Shown here piece after piece: positions 1 to 6,445 of a DNA stretch of 7,686 nucleotides; positions within the stretch are counted from its first letter, which is position 1; every line of letters starts with the position of its first letter. Location of the stretch: the NCBI GenBank assembly GCA_905204635.1, contig CAJLAN010000071.1:1-7686 (forward strand), in the 5' to 3' direction. The DNA is from an uncultured Collinsella sp. Its GTDB lineage: Bacteria; Actinomycetota; Coriobacteriia; Coriobacteriales; Coriobacteriaceae. The notes under the pieces were generated by a model, which made no database searches, had not been told where the DNA came from, and saw nothing but the letters and a program-made list of their open reading frames with translations. Both the position numbers and the translations under genes were made by a program.

Positions 1-2
1 GA

Positions 3-37
3 AATGATCCGTTTTCCTCCGTCCCCAAGGGATCATT
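3..37 (-). terminator. Possible weak terminator or hairpin at the end of galT
   Basis: A perfect 8-bp inverted repeat, AATGATCC at 3-10 and GGATCATT at 30-37, brackets a 19-nt loop and overlaps the galT stop codon. Read on the minus strand it lies at the 3' end of the galKT transcript and runs into ATTTC at the window edge. The stem is AT-rich and no full U-tract is visible, so this may be a weak terminator or an intercistronic hairpin. The loop contains GGAGG (minus strand, 16-20), but no ATG, GTG or TTG follows within the 15 bases left. Confidence 0.3.
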
Positions 38-1664
38 ACAGTGAGTCGATAAAGCGCTGTTGGGCGGCGCGGCCGGCTTCGTCCCACTTAAAGACGCCGG
101 CGTTGTCGAGCACGTGGCCAAACACCACGCCGACCTCCTCGTGCAGGATATCGATGGCGTTGTCCGCCGTAAGCTCGTCGGAACGGCGGGCATAGACATC
201 CTCGGCCCACGCGGCATGGCTGCGGCAAAGATCATCGCTCTCGAGCGCGCCGGCAAGGTCGTAGCTGGCATCCGCCTTGGCCGCCAGCAGGTGCTCGCGG
301 ACAGCGCCGAGCTCGGGAACCAGGCGCGGCGGAAGAATGGCCAGGCCCATAACCTCGATCAGGCCGATGTTCTCCTTCTTAATGTGGTGATACTCGGCAT
401 GCGGGTGGAAAACGCCCAGCGGATGCTCGTCGGTCGTGATGTTGCAGCGAAGCGCCAGGTAGGCCTCGTAGATCTCGCCGCCGGCGTTGCCGCGGGAGTC
501 GACGCGGCGGATGACGGGCGTCACGGTGTTGTGCGCTACGCCGTCGGCCGTGTGCGCGACGACGCCAACCGACTCATCGGTCCACTCGCGCCAGGCGAGG
601 ATAATCTTCTCGGCAGCGTCGAGCAGCTGAGCGCGGTCATGCGAGCGCAGGCGCAGCACCGAGAGCGGCCACCGCAGCACGGTACCGCTGACCTGGTCAA
701 AACCGGGCACGCTAAACTGCAAGACCTCGGCGGCATGCATCATGGGGAACTCGTGTGCGCCACCCTGGAAGTGGTCGTGCGACAGAATCGAGCCGCCCAC
801 GATGGGCAGGTCGGCGTTGGAGCCGATAAAGTAGTGCGGGAACAGGTCCACAAAGTCGAGCAAACAGGAGAGGCTCTTGCGATCCACGTGCATCGGACGA
901 TGCTCGGAGCTCATGGCAATGCAATGCTCGTTAAAGTACGCGTACGGGCTGTACTGGAAGCCCCAGCGCTCGCCGTCGAGCTGGATGGGGATAACGCGCA
1001 GATTCTGGCGGGCGGGGTGAGCGCCGCCGTCGGCTGCGGCGGAGCGTCCGGGGTAGCCCTCGTTTTCGATGCAGAGCTGACAGGCGGGATACTTCTCGCC
1101 CGTGTTTTTGGCGGCACCGGCTGCAGCAATATCGCGCGGGTCCTTTTCGGGCTTTGACAGGTTGATGGTGATCTCCAGGTCACCCCAGTTGGTGGAAGTG
1201 CTCCATTTGATGTTGCGCGCGATGGCGGCGCGGCGCACGTAACCGGCGTCACAGCACAGGCCGTAGAACCAGTCGGTCGCGGCGCGGGGCTCGTTGACGC
1301 CCATGCGGCCGTTGAATTCCTCGTTTACAACCGAAGGTCTCGGCATCAGCGCGCCCATGATGCGCATGGCGATGCGGTCGCGGCCCGATGCCGTGTCCTC
1401 GGCGGCACCGCTGGCAACGGCGACCTCGGAAAGCGCGGCAAGCGTGCCCTCCAGGTCAAAATCGGGGAGCGTATCGGGGTGCAAGAGCGAGAGCTTCTCG
1501 TTCTGCAGCGCCCAGGTCATGTTGAGTGCGGGACCCGTGGCGCCTATGCACTCCAGAATGGTGTTGTATGCCCAGATGCGATCGTCCTGGCCGATCATCG
1601 ATCGGTGGATAGCGTATTCGATCAGGTTCTGCGCGGCCTCGCGCACGTCAGTCATTACAGCCAT
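36..1664 (-). CDS. galT: UDP-glucose--hexose-1-phosphate uridylyltransferase, type 2 (GalT)
   Basis: This is the second Leloir enzyme. It transfers UMP from UDP-glucose to galactose-1-phosphate, giving UDP-galactose and glucose-1-phosphate in the cytoplasm. The 542-residue product belongs to the long type 2 GalT family of Gram-positive bacteria, somewhat longer than the roughly 500 residues I expect. Residues 295-302 read SHDHFQGG, the family form of the active-site HxHxQ motif; by analogy with class 1 GalT, His298 should carry the uridylyl group. The C-terminal hallmark HHIKKENIGLIEVMGL lies at about 426-441, just after FHPHAEY. A CxxC pair (Cys195, Cys198) may be a structural metal site, which is inferred. 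The gene follows galK with a 10-bp overlap, so the two are co-transcribed and probably translationally coupled. The start at 1664 is chosen because AAGGGGG sits 10 nt upstream; an ATG at 1655 overlaps the galK stop as TAATG but lies 19 nt from that site. Confidence 0.95.
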   Translation of the reverse strand: MAVMTDVREAAQNLIEYAIHRSMIGQDDRIWAYNTILECIGATGPALNMTWALQNEKLSLLHPDTLPDFDLEGTLAALSEVAVASGAAEDTASGRDRIAMRIMGALMPRPSVVNEEFNGRMGVNEPRAATDWFYGLCCDAGYVRRAAIARNIKWSTSTNWGDLEITINLSKPEKDPRDIAAAGAAKNTGEKYPACQLCIENEGYPGRSAAADGGAHPARQNLRVIPIQLDGERWGFQYSPYAYFNEHCIAMSSEHRPMHVDRKSLSCLLDFVDLFPHYFIGSNADLPIVGGSILSHDHFQGGAHEFPMMHAAEVLQFSVPGFDQVSGTVLRWPLSVLRLRSHDRAQLLDAAEKIILAWREWTDESVGVVAHTADGVAHNTVTPVIRRVDSRGNAGGEIYEAYLALRCNITTDEHPLGVFHPHAEYHHIKKENIGLIEVMGLAILPPRLVPELGAVREHLLAAKADASYDLAGALESDDLCRSHAAWAEDVYARRSDELTADNAIDILHEEVGVVFGHVLDNAGVFKWDEAGRAAQQRFIDSL

Positions 1665-2860
1665 GCCGCGTAAGCCCCCTTGTCAGAGATGGCGTAGTGA
1701 CGGGCAGAGCCCTTGCCCAGCCAGCCGTTCATCTTGGTGATGAAGGTGTCGACCAGATCGAGCGGCACAAAGGCCTGGATGGTGCCACCAAAGCCGCCGC
1801 CGTGGATGCGGACGGCGCCGCGGCCGTCAAGCACATGCTCGGCAAGAGCAAGCGCGTACATGGAAGGTTGCTCGGCACCCAGTTTGGCAACAACGTTCTG
1901 CAGGTACATGGCAGAGCTGGCGCCGGACTCGCGCGTCAGGACCAGGAACTGGTCAATGTCACCGGCGTTCAGGGCCGCCCAGCGCTTATCGACCAGGCCG
2001 TTCTCGTACCAGTAGTGAACGGCGCGCAGGCAGGCACGGTCGCCCAGCTTGGCGCGCAGCTCGGGGAGCTTGGCGTCAAAATCGGCAACGTTTACCTCGC
2101 ACAGGCGTGCCTTGCCAAACTCGGCGGCGACGTCTTGCATCTCGCGCGGAACGGCGGCGTAGTCGTCGGTGGCTGCCACGTGGTCGGCGCCGACCTTAAC
2201 GAGCACGAGCGCATAGCCGTGATCCTCAAAGTTGAGCTCGAGCTTCTGGGTCTTAGGCTGAGCCTGGTCCTCAAAGTCCATGTAGGCAAGGCCGCCCAAG
2301 CAAACGGCGGCCTGGTCCATAAGACCGCAGGGCTTGCCATAGTAGTTGTTCTCGGTGCGCTGGCTCATCTGGGCGAGTGCGACGGGCTCAATTGCGGGTG
2401 AGCCCCAGAGGGTTTCCATGGCGCGGCCGTATGCCGCCTCGACAGCAGCAGAACTCGAAAGACCGCCGCCCGAAGGGACGGAGCAGGTAAAGGCAAAGTC
2501 GAAGCCCTTGGGCTCAACACCAAGCGCTGCGACCTCGTGGGCCATACCACGCACGAGGCTTGCGGACGTGCCCTTCTCGGACTCCTGAACATCCAGCGTG
2601 TCGAGCGTGATCTCAAACGTAGGATAGCCCTCGTCGGCGACACGGACCTTGTTGGAGTCGGTTGCCACGGCAATGCCGTCGACGGCGACATCGAGCGAGC
2701 CGGCGATAACGTGACCGCCCTCGTGATCGGTGTGATTGCCGCTGATCTCGGAACGCCCGGGCGCGTGTACGTAGAGCACCTGGCGGTCGCCGATGGGGCC
2801 AAACTCCTCCTCGAACAGCCTGGTGAGCGTGGTGAGTGTCTTTTCGTCGGGGGCGGTCAT
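1655..2860 (-). CDS. galK: Galactokinase, divergent GHMP-family member
   Basis: GalK uses ATP to phosphorylate galactose at C1, the entry step of the Leloir pathway. The 401-residue protein has the GHMP-kinase layout in order. The galactokinase signature GRSEISGNHTDHEGG is at 35-49. The glycine/serine-rich ATP loop VPSGGGLSSSAAVEA is at 128-142. CGLMDQAA at 178-185 contains Asp182, the likely catalytic base. The C-terminal motif RIHGGGFGGTIQAF is at 351-364. The signature is not the textbook GRxNLIGEHTDY: Asn42 replaces the usual Glu and His46 the usual Tyr, a form I associate with clostridial and coriobacterial galactokinases. A longer reading frame reaches back to 2983, but ATG 2860 has AAGGAAAGGA just upstream, while the longer form would translate the operator region and lacks the family start. 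It is first in a two-gene unit with galT and divergent from a LacI-type regulator. Confidence 0.94.
   Translation of the reverse strand: MTAPDEKTLTTLTRLFEEEFGPIGDRQVLYVHAPGRSEISGNHTDHEGGHVIAGSLDVAVDGIAVATDSNKVRVADEGYPTFEITLDTLDVQESEKGTSASLVRGMAHEVAALGVEPKGFDFAFTCSVPSGGGLSSSAAVEAAYGRAMETLWGSPAIEPVALAQMSQRTENNYYGKPCGLMDQAAVCLGGLAYMDFEDQAQPKTQKLELNFEDHGYALVLVKVGADHVAATDDYAAVPREMQDVAAEFGKARLCEVNVADFDAKLPELRAKLGDRACLRAVHYWYENGLVDKRWAALNAGDIDQFLVLTRESGASSAMYLQNVVAKLGAEQPSMYALALAEHVLDGRGAVRIHGGGFGGTIQAFVPLDLVDTFITKMNGWLGKGSARHYAISDKGAYAAWL
1675..1681 (-). promoter_or_regulatory. Ribosome binding site of galT
   Basis: AAGGGGG on the minus strand lies inside the last codons of galK, 10 nt before the ATG at 1664. 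It favours that start over the ATG at 1655. Confidence 0.6.
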
Positions 2861-2865
2861 ATGGG

Positions 2866-2875
2866 TCCTTTCCTT
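2866..2875 (-). promoter_or_regulatory. Ribosome binding site of galK
   Basis: AAGGAAAGGA on the minus strand holds two overlapping Shine-Dalgarno cores, 10 nt and 5 nt before the ATG at 2860. It decides in favour of the 401-residue galactokinase over the longer open frame. Confidence 0.75.
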
Positions 2876-2900
2876 GACGCGGGAGAGATTGGTCCGTGTC

Positions 2901-2906
2901 ATTATG
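2901..2906 (-). promoter_or_regulatory. Candidate -10 element of the galKT promoter
   Basis: On the minus strand the bases read CATAAT, a 5-of-6 match to TATAAT, about 40 bp before the galK start. It overlaps operator copy 1, which would suit repression by blocking RNA polymerase. No convincing -35 hexamer lies 16-18 bp upstream, so the assignment is tentative. Confidence 0.3.
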
Positions 2907-2918
2907 AGTACGTTAACA
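2902..2918. promoter_or_regulatory. Operator copy 1 (galK-proximal), probable LacI-family site
   Basis: The bases are TTATGAGTACGTTAACA. The identical 17-mer occurs inverted at 2969-2985, and a 13-base core recurs at 3093-3105. The 14-bp core TGAGTA-CG-TTAACA has the central CG and TTAACA half-site typical of LacI-family operators, although the other half is degenerate. It overlaps the candidate galK -10. Binding by the adjacent regulator is inferred. Confidence 0.65.
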
Positions 2919-2968
2919 ATTTTGAGCACCACAAACCAGACGGTCGCAGCGCTGCACGTTAATAGGTA

Positions 2969-2985
2969 TGTTAACGTACTCATAA
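2969..2985. promoter_or_regulatory. Operator copy 2, inverted, probable LacI-family site
   Basis: TGTTAACGTACTCATAA is the exact reverse complement of copy 1. The two central CG steps are 64 bp apart, close to six helical turns, so dimers bound at both sites would face similarly and could loop the galK promoter. A further partial match, ACGTTAAT, lies just to its left at 2956-2963. Confidence 0.65.
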
Positions 2986-3059
2986 CACATCGCTTGTCAC
3001 TTTTTGAGAATCTGGTAATCGGTCGATATTCGGCCGTGAACGGTAGTGCCGTATGGACT

Positions 3060-3065
3060 TATAAA
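3060..3065 (+). promoter_or_regulatory. Candidate -10 element of the LacI-type gene promoter
   Basis: TATAAA matches five of six bases of the -10 consensus. A poor -35 (GTGAAC, 3036-3041) stands 18 bp upstream. If real, transcription would begin near 3072, about 20 bp before operator copy 3. Confidence 0.3.
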
Positions 3066-3091
3066 GCAGAAGAGATGCAGATAGAAAAAGT

Positions 3092-3105
3092 AGAGTACGT
3101 TAACA
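3092..3105. promoter_or_regulatory. Operator copy 3 (repressor-gene side)
   Basis: AGAGTACGTTAACA matches the 14-bp core of copies 1 and 2 at 13 positions and shares the following T with copy 2. It lies 94 bp before the GTG start of the LacI-type gene and just downstream of its candidate promoter, as expected for autoregulation by roadblock. Its centre is 123 bp from that of copy 2. Confidence 0.6.
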
Positions 3106-3187
3106 TGCGTCCGACGATAGCGGGCCTCGGTGCGGGGCGTGCTTCCGCTCGGGCCGACATTCACGCTATTCAGATCTTGCGAGAGCG

Positions 3188-3194
3188 AAGGTGA
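3188..3194 (+). promoter_or_regulatory. Ribosome binding site deciding the GTG start
   Basis: AAGGTGA, complementary to the 16S rRNA 3' end, ends 4 nt before GTG 3199. No comparable site precedes the in-frame ATG at 3130 or the one at 3244. Confidence 0.7.
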
Positions 3195-3198
3195 TTTT

Positions 3199-4230
3199 GT
3201 GGCAAGGCGCCCTTCCAACGATACAGGTACGCGCCCGGTTTCCATGGCCGACGTTGCCCGCGCTGCCGGTGTTTCGCAGCAGACGGTTTCGCGCGTTGCC
3301 AACGGCCTTCCTAACGTCAACGAGCAGACGCGCCAGCGCGTGCAGGCCGCTATGCAAGAGCTCGGATTTCGTCCGAGTTATGCCGGTCGCTCGCTGCGCG
3401 ACGGCCGTTACCATTCGGTCGGTCTGTGCGTCAACGATGTCACCAAGTTTGGCAACCTCTCAATGATCGACGGGATCGCCAGCGCTGCTCGCGAGCATAA
3501 TTGCGCCATCACGCTGGTCGAGATGTCCAAGACCGAGGAGTTTTCGCTTGCCGAGGCCACGCGTCGTATGGCCGCGCTGCCCGTGGACGGCATCATTATC
3601 GGCATGAGCCGTATGGCTCCCGATTTTGAGACGTTCAATCCACTGCCGGGCATTGGCACGGTTATCGTCACCATGTACGCGCATCCGCGCGTGACCACGG
3701 TCGATTCCGACCATTACGGCTGCTCGCTATTGCTTATGGATCACCTGTTTGAGCTGGGACACGAGCAGATTCGCTATATCGGTGGCCCGTCGTTCTCGGT
3801 CGACGAGCAATTTCGTCGCGCCGGTTGGCAGGATGCACTCGAGCGTAAACACATCGAGCCGGCAGAGCCGCTCGAGGGCGACTGGTCTGCCAACAGCGGT
3901 TACGAGGCCGGCAGATATCTGGCCGAGAACGACCGCACCATGACGGCGATCTATGCGGCAAACGACCAGATGGCAAATGGCGCGATTGCAGCGCTGCGCG
4001 ATAGCGGTCTGCGCGTGCCCGAGGACGTGAGCGTGGTAGGCGTCGATGACTCGCTCGACGACTTTGTCGCGCATAACGAGCTCACGACTGTGCGATTCGA
4101 TCTGCATCAGCGCGGACGCGAGGTATTTGAGCATGCGGTTCCCGAGGCAGGTACGGCGGGCAAAACCGTTGCTATTCGTATTCCCGGCCAGCTCATCGTT
4201 CGACATACCACGGCAGCTCATCGCGTATAG
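3199..4230 (+). CDS. LacI-family transcriptional regulator, probable repressor of galKT
   Basis: This is a 343-residue DNA-binding regulator of the LacI/GalR family. The N-terminal helix-turn-helix VARAAGVSQQTVSRVANG lies at about 19-36, with Gln27-Gln28 at the positions that read the operator in LacI (Tyr17-Gln18 there). The hinge helix region follows (NVNEQTRQRVQAAMQELGFRP, about 39-59), with the minor-groove leucine probably in GRSL. The remainder is a periplasmic-binding-protein-like sugar sensor. It includes DGIIIGMSR near 130-138, AANDQMANGAIAAL at about 253-266, and LRVPEDVSVVGVDDS at 271-285. The GTG start is set by AAGGTGA 4 nt upstream and leaves a short tail before the HTH, normal for the family. 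Position next to galKT and three shared operator motifs suggest a galactose-responsive repressor that may also control itself. The ligand is not shown by the sequence. Confidence 0.93.
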   Translation: MARRPSNDTGTRPVSMADVARAAGVSQQTVSRVANGLPNVNEQTRQRVQAAMQELGFRPSYAGRSLRDGRYHSVGLCVNDVTKFGNLSMIDGIASAAREHNCAITLVEMSKTEEFSLAEATRRMAALPVDGIIIGMSRMAPDFETFNPLPGIGTVIVTMYAHPRVTTVDSDHYGCSLLLMDHLFELGHEQIRYIGGPSFSVDEQFRRAGWQDALERKHIEPAEPLEGDWSANSGYEAGRYLAENDRTMTAIYAANDQMANGAIAALRDSGLRVPEDVSVVGVDDSLDDFVAHNELTTVRFDLHQRGREVFEHAVPEAGTAGKTVAIRIPGQLIVRHTTAAHRV

Positions 4231-4313
4231 TTTTTGCAGGTCAACGGCGGTATATTCCGCCTAAATAACAATCGGTAAGGTTGCCGGCAGATAGCTGTGG
4301 CTCTAAAGACGAG

Positions 4314-4322
4314 TGCTATGAT
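4314..4322 (+). promoter_or_regulatory. Candidate extended -10 promoter of fprA
   Basis: TGCTATGAT combines an extended -10 TGn with TATGAT, five of six consensus bases. No good -35 is present at 17 bp, which extended -10 promoters tolerate. The predicted transcript would start near 4329, giving a leader of about 30 nt. Confidence 0.45.
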
Positions 4323-4343
4323 AGACGAGCTCTTTTGTCTATC
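4320..4343. promoter_or_regulatory. Inverted repeat over the fprA promoter, possible operator
   Basis: GATAGAC at 4320-4326 and GTCTATC at 4337-4343 form perfect 7-bp arms around a 10-bp spacer. The left arm overlaps the candidate -10 and the right arm abuts the Shine-Dalgarno sequence. This could be a binding site for an unknown regulator or a small hairpin in the mRNA leader. I do not recognise it as a known redox or NO regulator site. Confidence 0.45.
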
Positions 4344-4350
4344 TAGGAGG
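4344..4350 (+). promoter_or_regulatory. Ribosome binding site of fprA
   Basis: TAGGAGG lies 9 nt before ATG 4360. It excludes the upstream in-frame ATGs at 4297 and 4318, which would extend the protein by 21 or 14 unrelated residues. Confidence 0.8.
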
Positions 4351-4359
4351 CTTTGCCTG

Positions 4360-5520
4360 ATGGAGATCACCAAGGATATCCGCTACATTGGCGTCAACGA
4401 TCACGACATTGACCTGTTCGAGGGCCAGTACGACGTGTCCGAGAACGGTATGGCATATAACAGCTACGTTATCTTGGGCGATAAAATCGCTGTCGCCGAT
4501 TCGGTCGACGCTGGCTTTGTCGACGAGTGGCTCCGTAACCTCGAGACCGTGCTCGATGGCCGCACGCCCGACTACCTGGTTGTCCATCATATGGAGCCCG
4601 ATCACTCCGCCGGTATCGCCGCCTTTATGGAGCGCTATCCCCAGGCGCAGATTGTGGCCAGCATGGGTGCTTTCCGCATGATGGTCAACTACTTTGGCAC
4701 CGACTTCCCCGAGCGTAAGATGGTCGTCAAAGATGGCGACGTGCTCGATCTGGGCGGTCACAGCCTGACGTTTGTCGGCGCCCCCAACGTGCACTGGCCC
4801 GAGGTGCTTTTCTCCTACGAGTCCACCGACAAGGTGCTCTTTAGCGCCGACGGCTTTGGCAAGTTTGGCGCCAACGACATCGAGGATCCCGAGGGCTGGG
4901 CTTGCGAAGCGCGCCGTTACTACTTTGGCATCGTGGGAAAGTTCGGCAAGTTTGTGCAGGCCGTGCTTAAGAAGGCCGCCAATCTGGACATCCAGATTAT
5001 TTGCCCGCTTCACGGTCCTGTTCTTAGCGAGAACCTGGGCTATTACCTCGACACCTACAACACCTGGTCGAGCTATCAGCCCGAGGACGAGGGCATCACG
5101 ATTGCCTATGCGAGTGTGTATGGTCATCTGAAGGCTGCCGTTGAGGAGCTCGCTTCTGCGCTCGAGGCCCGCGGTCAGAAGGTCTCCGTCTTTGACCTAG
5201 CTCGCGACGATATGGCCGAGGCGGTTGAGGATGCGTTCCGCTATGACCGTCTGGTGCTCGCTTCCATTACCTATCAGGGCGAGATCTTCCCGTTCGTGAG
5301 CACCTTTATCCATACGCTTGCCGAGCACGCCTATCAGAACCGTACGGTGGCACTCGTCGAGGCCGGCTCCTGGGCGCCCACCGCTGCCCAGGTTATGACC
5401 AAGGAGCTCGAGGGCATGAAGGACATCACCCTGGCGCAGAACAAGGTGACCGTGCTGGGTTCGCTCAACGACGCCTCGCGCGCTCAGATCGAGGTCCTTG
5501 CTGACGAGCTGTCCAAGTAG
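4360..5520 (+). CDS. fprA: FprA-family A-type flavoprotein (flavodiiron O2/NO reductase)
   Basis: This 386-residue cytoplasmic enzyme should reduce O2 to water or NO to N2O, protecting an anaerobe from oxidative or nitrosative stress. The N-terminal metallo-beta-lactamase-like domain (about 1-245) keeps every expected di-iron ligand: HMEPDH gives His77, Glu79, Asp81 and His82, followed by His145 in NVHWPE, Asp164 in FSADGF and His218 in CPLHGP. The C-terminal flavodoxin domain (about 247-386) starts with IAYASVYGH, where SVYGH is the FMN phosphate loop, and ITYQGEIFPF near 303-312 should line the flavin. There is no C-terminal rubredoxin or flavin-reductase fusion, so electrons must come from a separate partner not seen here. 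Length matches the simple two-domain class. The gene has its own promoter region and a strong terminator 22 bp past the stop, so it appears monocistronic. O2 versus NO preference cannot be read from the sequence. Confidence 0.93.
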   Translation: MEITKDIRYIGVNDHDIDLFEGQYDVSENGMAYNSYVILGDKIAVADSVDAGFVDEWLRNLETVLDGRTPDYLVVHHMEPDHSAGIAAFMERYPQAQIVASMGAFRMMVNYFGTDFPERKMVVKDGDVLDLGGHSLTFVGAPNVHWPEVLFSYESTDKVLFSADGFGKFGANDIEDPEGWACEARRYYFGIVGKFGKFVQAVLKKAANLDIQIICPLHGPVLSENLGYYLDTYNTWSSYQPEDEGITIAYASVYGHLKAAVEELASALEARGQKVSVFDLARDDMAEAVEDAFRYDRLVLASITYQGEIFPFVSTFIHTLAEHAYQNRTVALVEAGSWAPTAAQVMTKELEGMKDITLAQNKVTVLGSLNDASRAQIEVLADELSK

Positions 5521-5542
5521 CGATATCTCGCTTTTAACGAGC

Positions 5543-5576
5543 AAAACCACCACAAAGGTACCTTTGTGGTGGTTTT
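5543..5576. terminator. Bidirectional intrinsic terminator between fprA and the DeoR-type gene
   Basis: Two perfect 17-bp arms (5543-5559 and 5560-5576) form an uninterrupted 34-bp palindrome centred on GGTACC. The GC-rich inner stem is flanked by AAAA on the left and TTTTT on the right, so either strand yields a hairpin followed by a U-run. It lies 22 bp after the fprA stop and 3 bp beyond the stop of the convergent regulator gene, serving both. Confidence 0.92.
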
Positions 5577-5579
5577 TGT

Positions 5580-6383
5580 TTAAGCGCCGGCGATGACGAG
5601 ATTCGGGCGGGCGTCGTCGGCGGTCTCGGCGATTGAGGTGGCGACGGCGCCATCGGGATCACAGTCCATCACGATGGTGTCGACGTCGGCAAGCTCGGCA
5701 AAACGATACATACCGCGTCCGTTAACCTTGCTGGCGTCCATGAGGGCGACGCTTTGATGGGCTGCGGCGATCATAGCCGTTTTGGTCTCGGCCATCTGGG
5801 GAAAGTCGGTCGTAAAGCCGCAGCCGGGAACAAAAGCTCCAGGGCACATGACGGCAAGATCGGCGTGGACCATTTGGAGCGCCTGCATAGTGAGCGGTCC
5901 GTACAGATAACGATGGCCTTTGCGCAGCGCCCCGCCCGGCATGACGACATCGACTGAGGGCATGCTCTCGTCGATGTAATCGGCAATGGTAATGTCGGCC
6001 GTGATGACGGTGATACCGTCGCGCTGATCGAGGAGCCGGACGAACTCGAGCGCCGTGGTGCCCGAGTCGACGAGCAACGTGTCGCCGTCACTGACGAGCT
6101 CGATGGCGCTTTGCGCGATGGCCTGCTTGGCGGCGACGTTGACATTGATGCGGCGATCCTGCGTGGAGACGGTTAGGCGTTTGTGGAGCGACACAGCGCC
6201 GCCATGTGTGCGGCGCAGCTTGCCTGCTTCGGCGAGCGCGTCTAGGTCGGCGCGGGCGGTGACGGAGGACACGCCAAAGGTCTGGGCGATTTCTGCTACC
6301 TGCACCGAGGCGTTATGCTCAAGCATCTCCATGATGGCGGCACGACGTTCATCGGCGAAGGCTCGGGTTGTTACATGGGCCAT
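5580..6383 (-). CDS. DeoR/GlpR-family sugar-responsive transcriptional regulator
   Basis: This 267-residue regulator has an N-terminal DeoR winged helix-turn-helix. ERRAAIMEML opens it, EIAQTFGVSSVTARADLDAL at 31-50 is the HTH, and LRRTHGGAV at 56-64 is the family's wing signature. The C-terminal DeoRC sensor is related to sugar-phosphate isomerases. It contains DSGTTALEF at 106-114, MPGGALRKGHRYLYGP near 148-163, FTTDFPQMAETKTAMI around 190-205 and DASKVNGRGMYRFAEL at 216-231. Members of this family sense phosphorylated sugars and usually repress sugar-use operons. An in-frame ATG at 6431 would add 16 residues but has no ribosome binding site, whereas GGAG stands 5 nt before ATG 6383 and gives the normal family length. 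It is divergent from the class II aldolase gene, an arrangement that suggests control of that gene or of itself. The effector and targets are not determinable here. Confidence 0.93.
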   Translation of the reverse strand: MAHVTTRAFADERRAAIMEMLEHNASVQVAEIAQTFGVSSVTARADLDALAEAGKLRRTHGGAVSLHKRLTVSTQDRRINVNVAAKQAIAQSAIELVSDGDTLLVDSGTTALEFVRLLDQRDGITVITADITIADYIDESMPSVDVVMPGGALRKGHRYLYGPLTMQALQMVHADLAVMCPGAFVPGCGFTTDFPQMAETKTAMIAAAHQSVALMDASKVNGRGMYRFAELADVDTIVMDCDPDGAVATSIAETADDARPNLVIAGA

Positions 6384-6428
6384 AGCTGCTCCATCCTCAA
6401 CTAAAATTTGCAGGAATTGTGTTGAGTC

Positions 6429-6445
6429 CATTTTCGTTCATTTTC
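6429..6445 (-). repeat. Two direct copies of GAAAATG, 10 bp apart, upstream of the DeoR-type gene
   Basis: On the minus strand GAAAATG occurs at 6445-6439 and again at 6435-6429, exactly one helical turn apart, and ACTCAA flanks the pair on both sides (6454-6449 and 6427-6422). Short direct repeats in helical phase are a common form of DeoR-family operators. The site is about 45-60 bp before the regulator's start, so autoregulation is possible but inferred. Confidence 0.35.

Larger units (their letters stand above)
2861..3198. promoter_or_regulatory. Divergent control region between galK and the LacI-type gene
   Basis: This 338-bp non-coding stretch separates the two divergent start codons. 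It is AT-richer than the flanking genes in its middle part and holds three copies of an operator-like motif with core GAGTACGTTAACA, an extra half-match ACGTTAAT at 2956-2963, and weak promoter elements for both directions. The stretch from 3106 to about 3170 is GC-rich, and I see no site in it beyond the ribosome binding site next to the GTG start. Confidence 0.8.

Noticed and set aside
60..1157. A 365-codon open frame on the plus strand opposite galT
   Set aside because: It is the mirror of a well-supported galT reading frame in high-GC DNA. Its translation is repetitive in V, A, G and L, shows no family motif and has no convincing start context.
2861..2983. N-terminal extension of galactokinase by 41 residues to ATG 2983
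   Set aside because: It would run through operators 1 and 2, lacks a ribosome binding site and does not resemble the family. ATG 2860 has a clear one and gives the normal length.
4246..4261. GGCGG-TATATT-CCGCC hairpin after the LacI-type gene as a terminator
   Set aside because: The stem is only 5 bp and is followed by TAAATAAC, not a U-run. It may contribute to a 3' end, but I cannot support it as a terminator.
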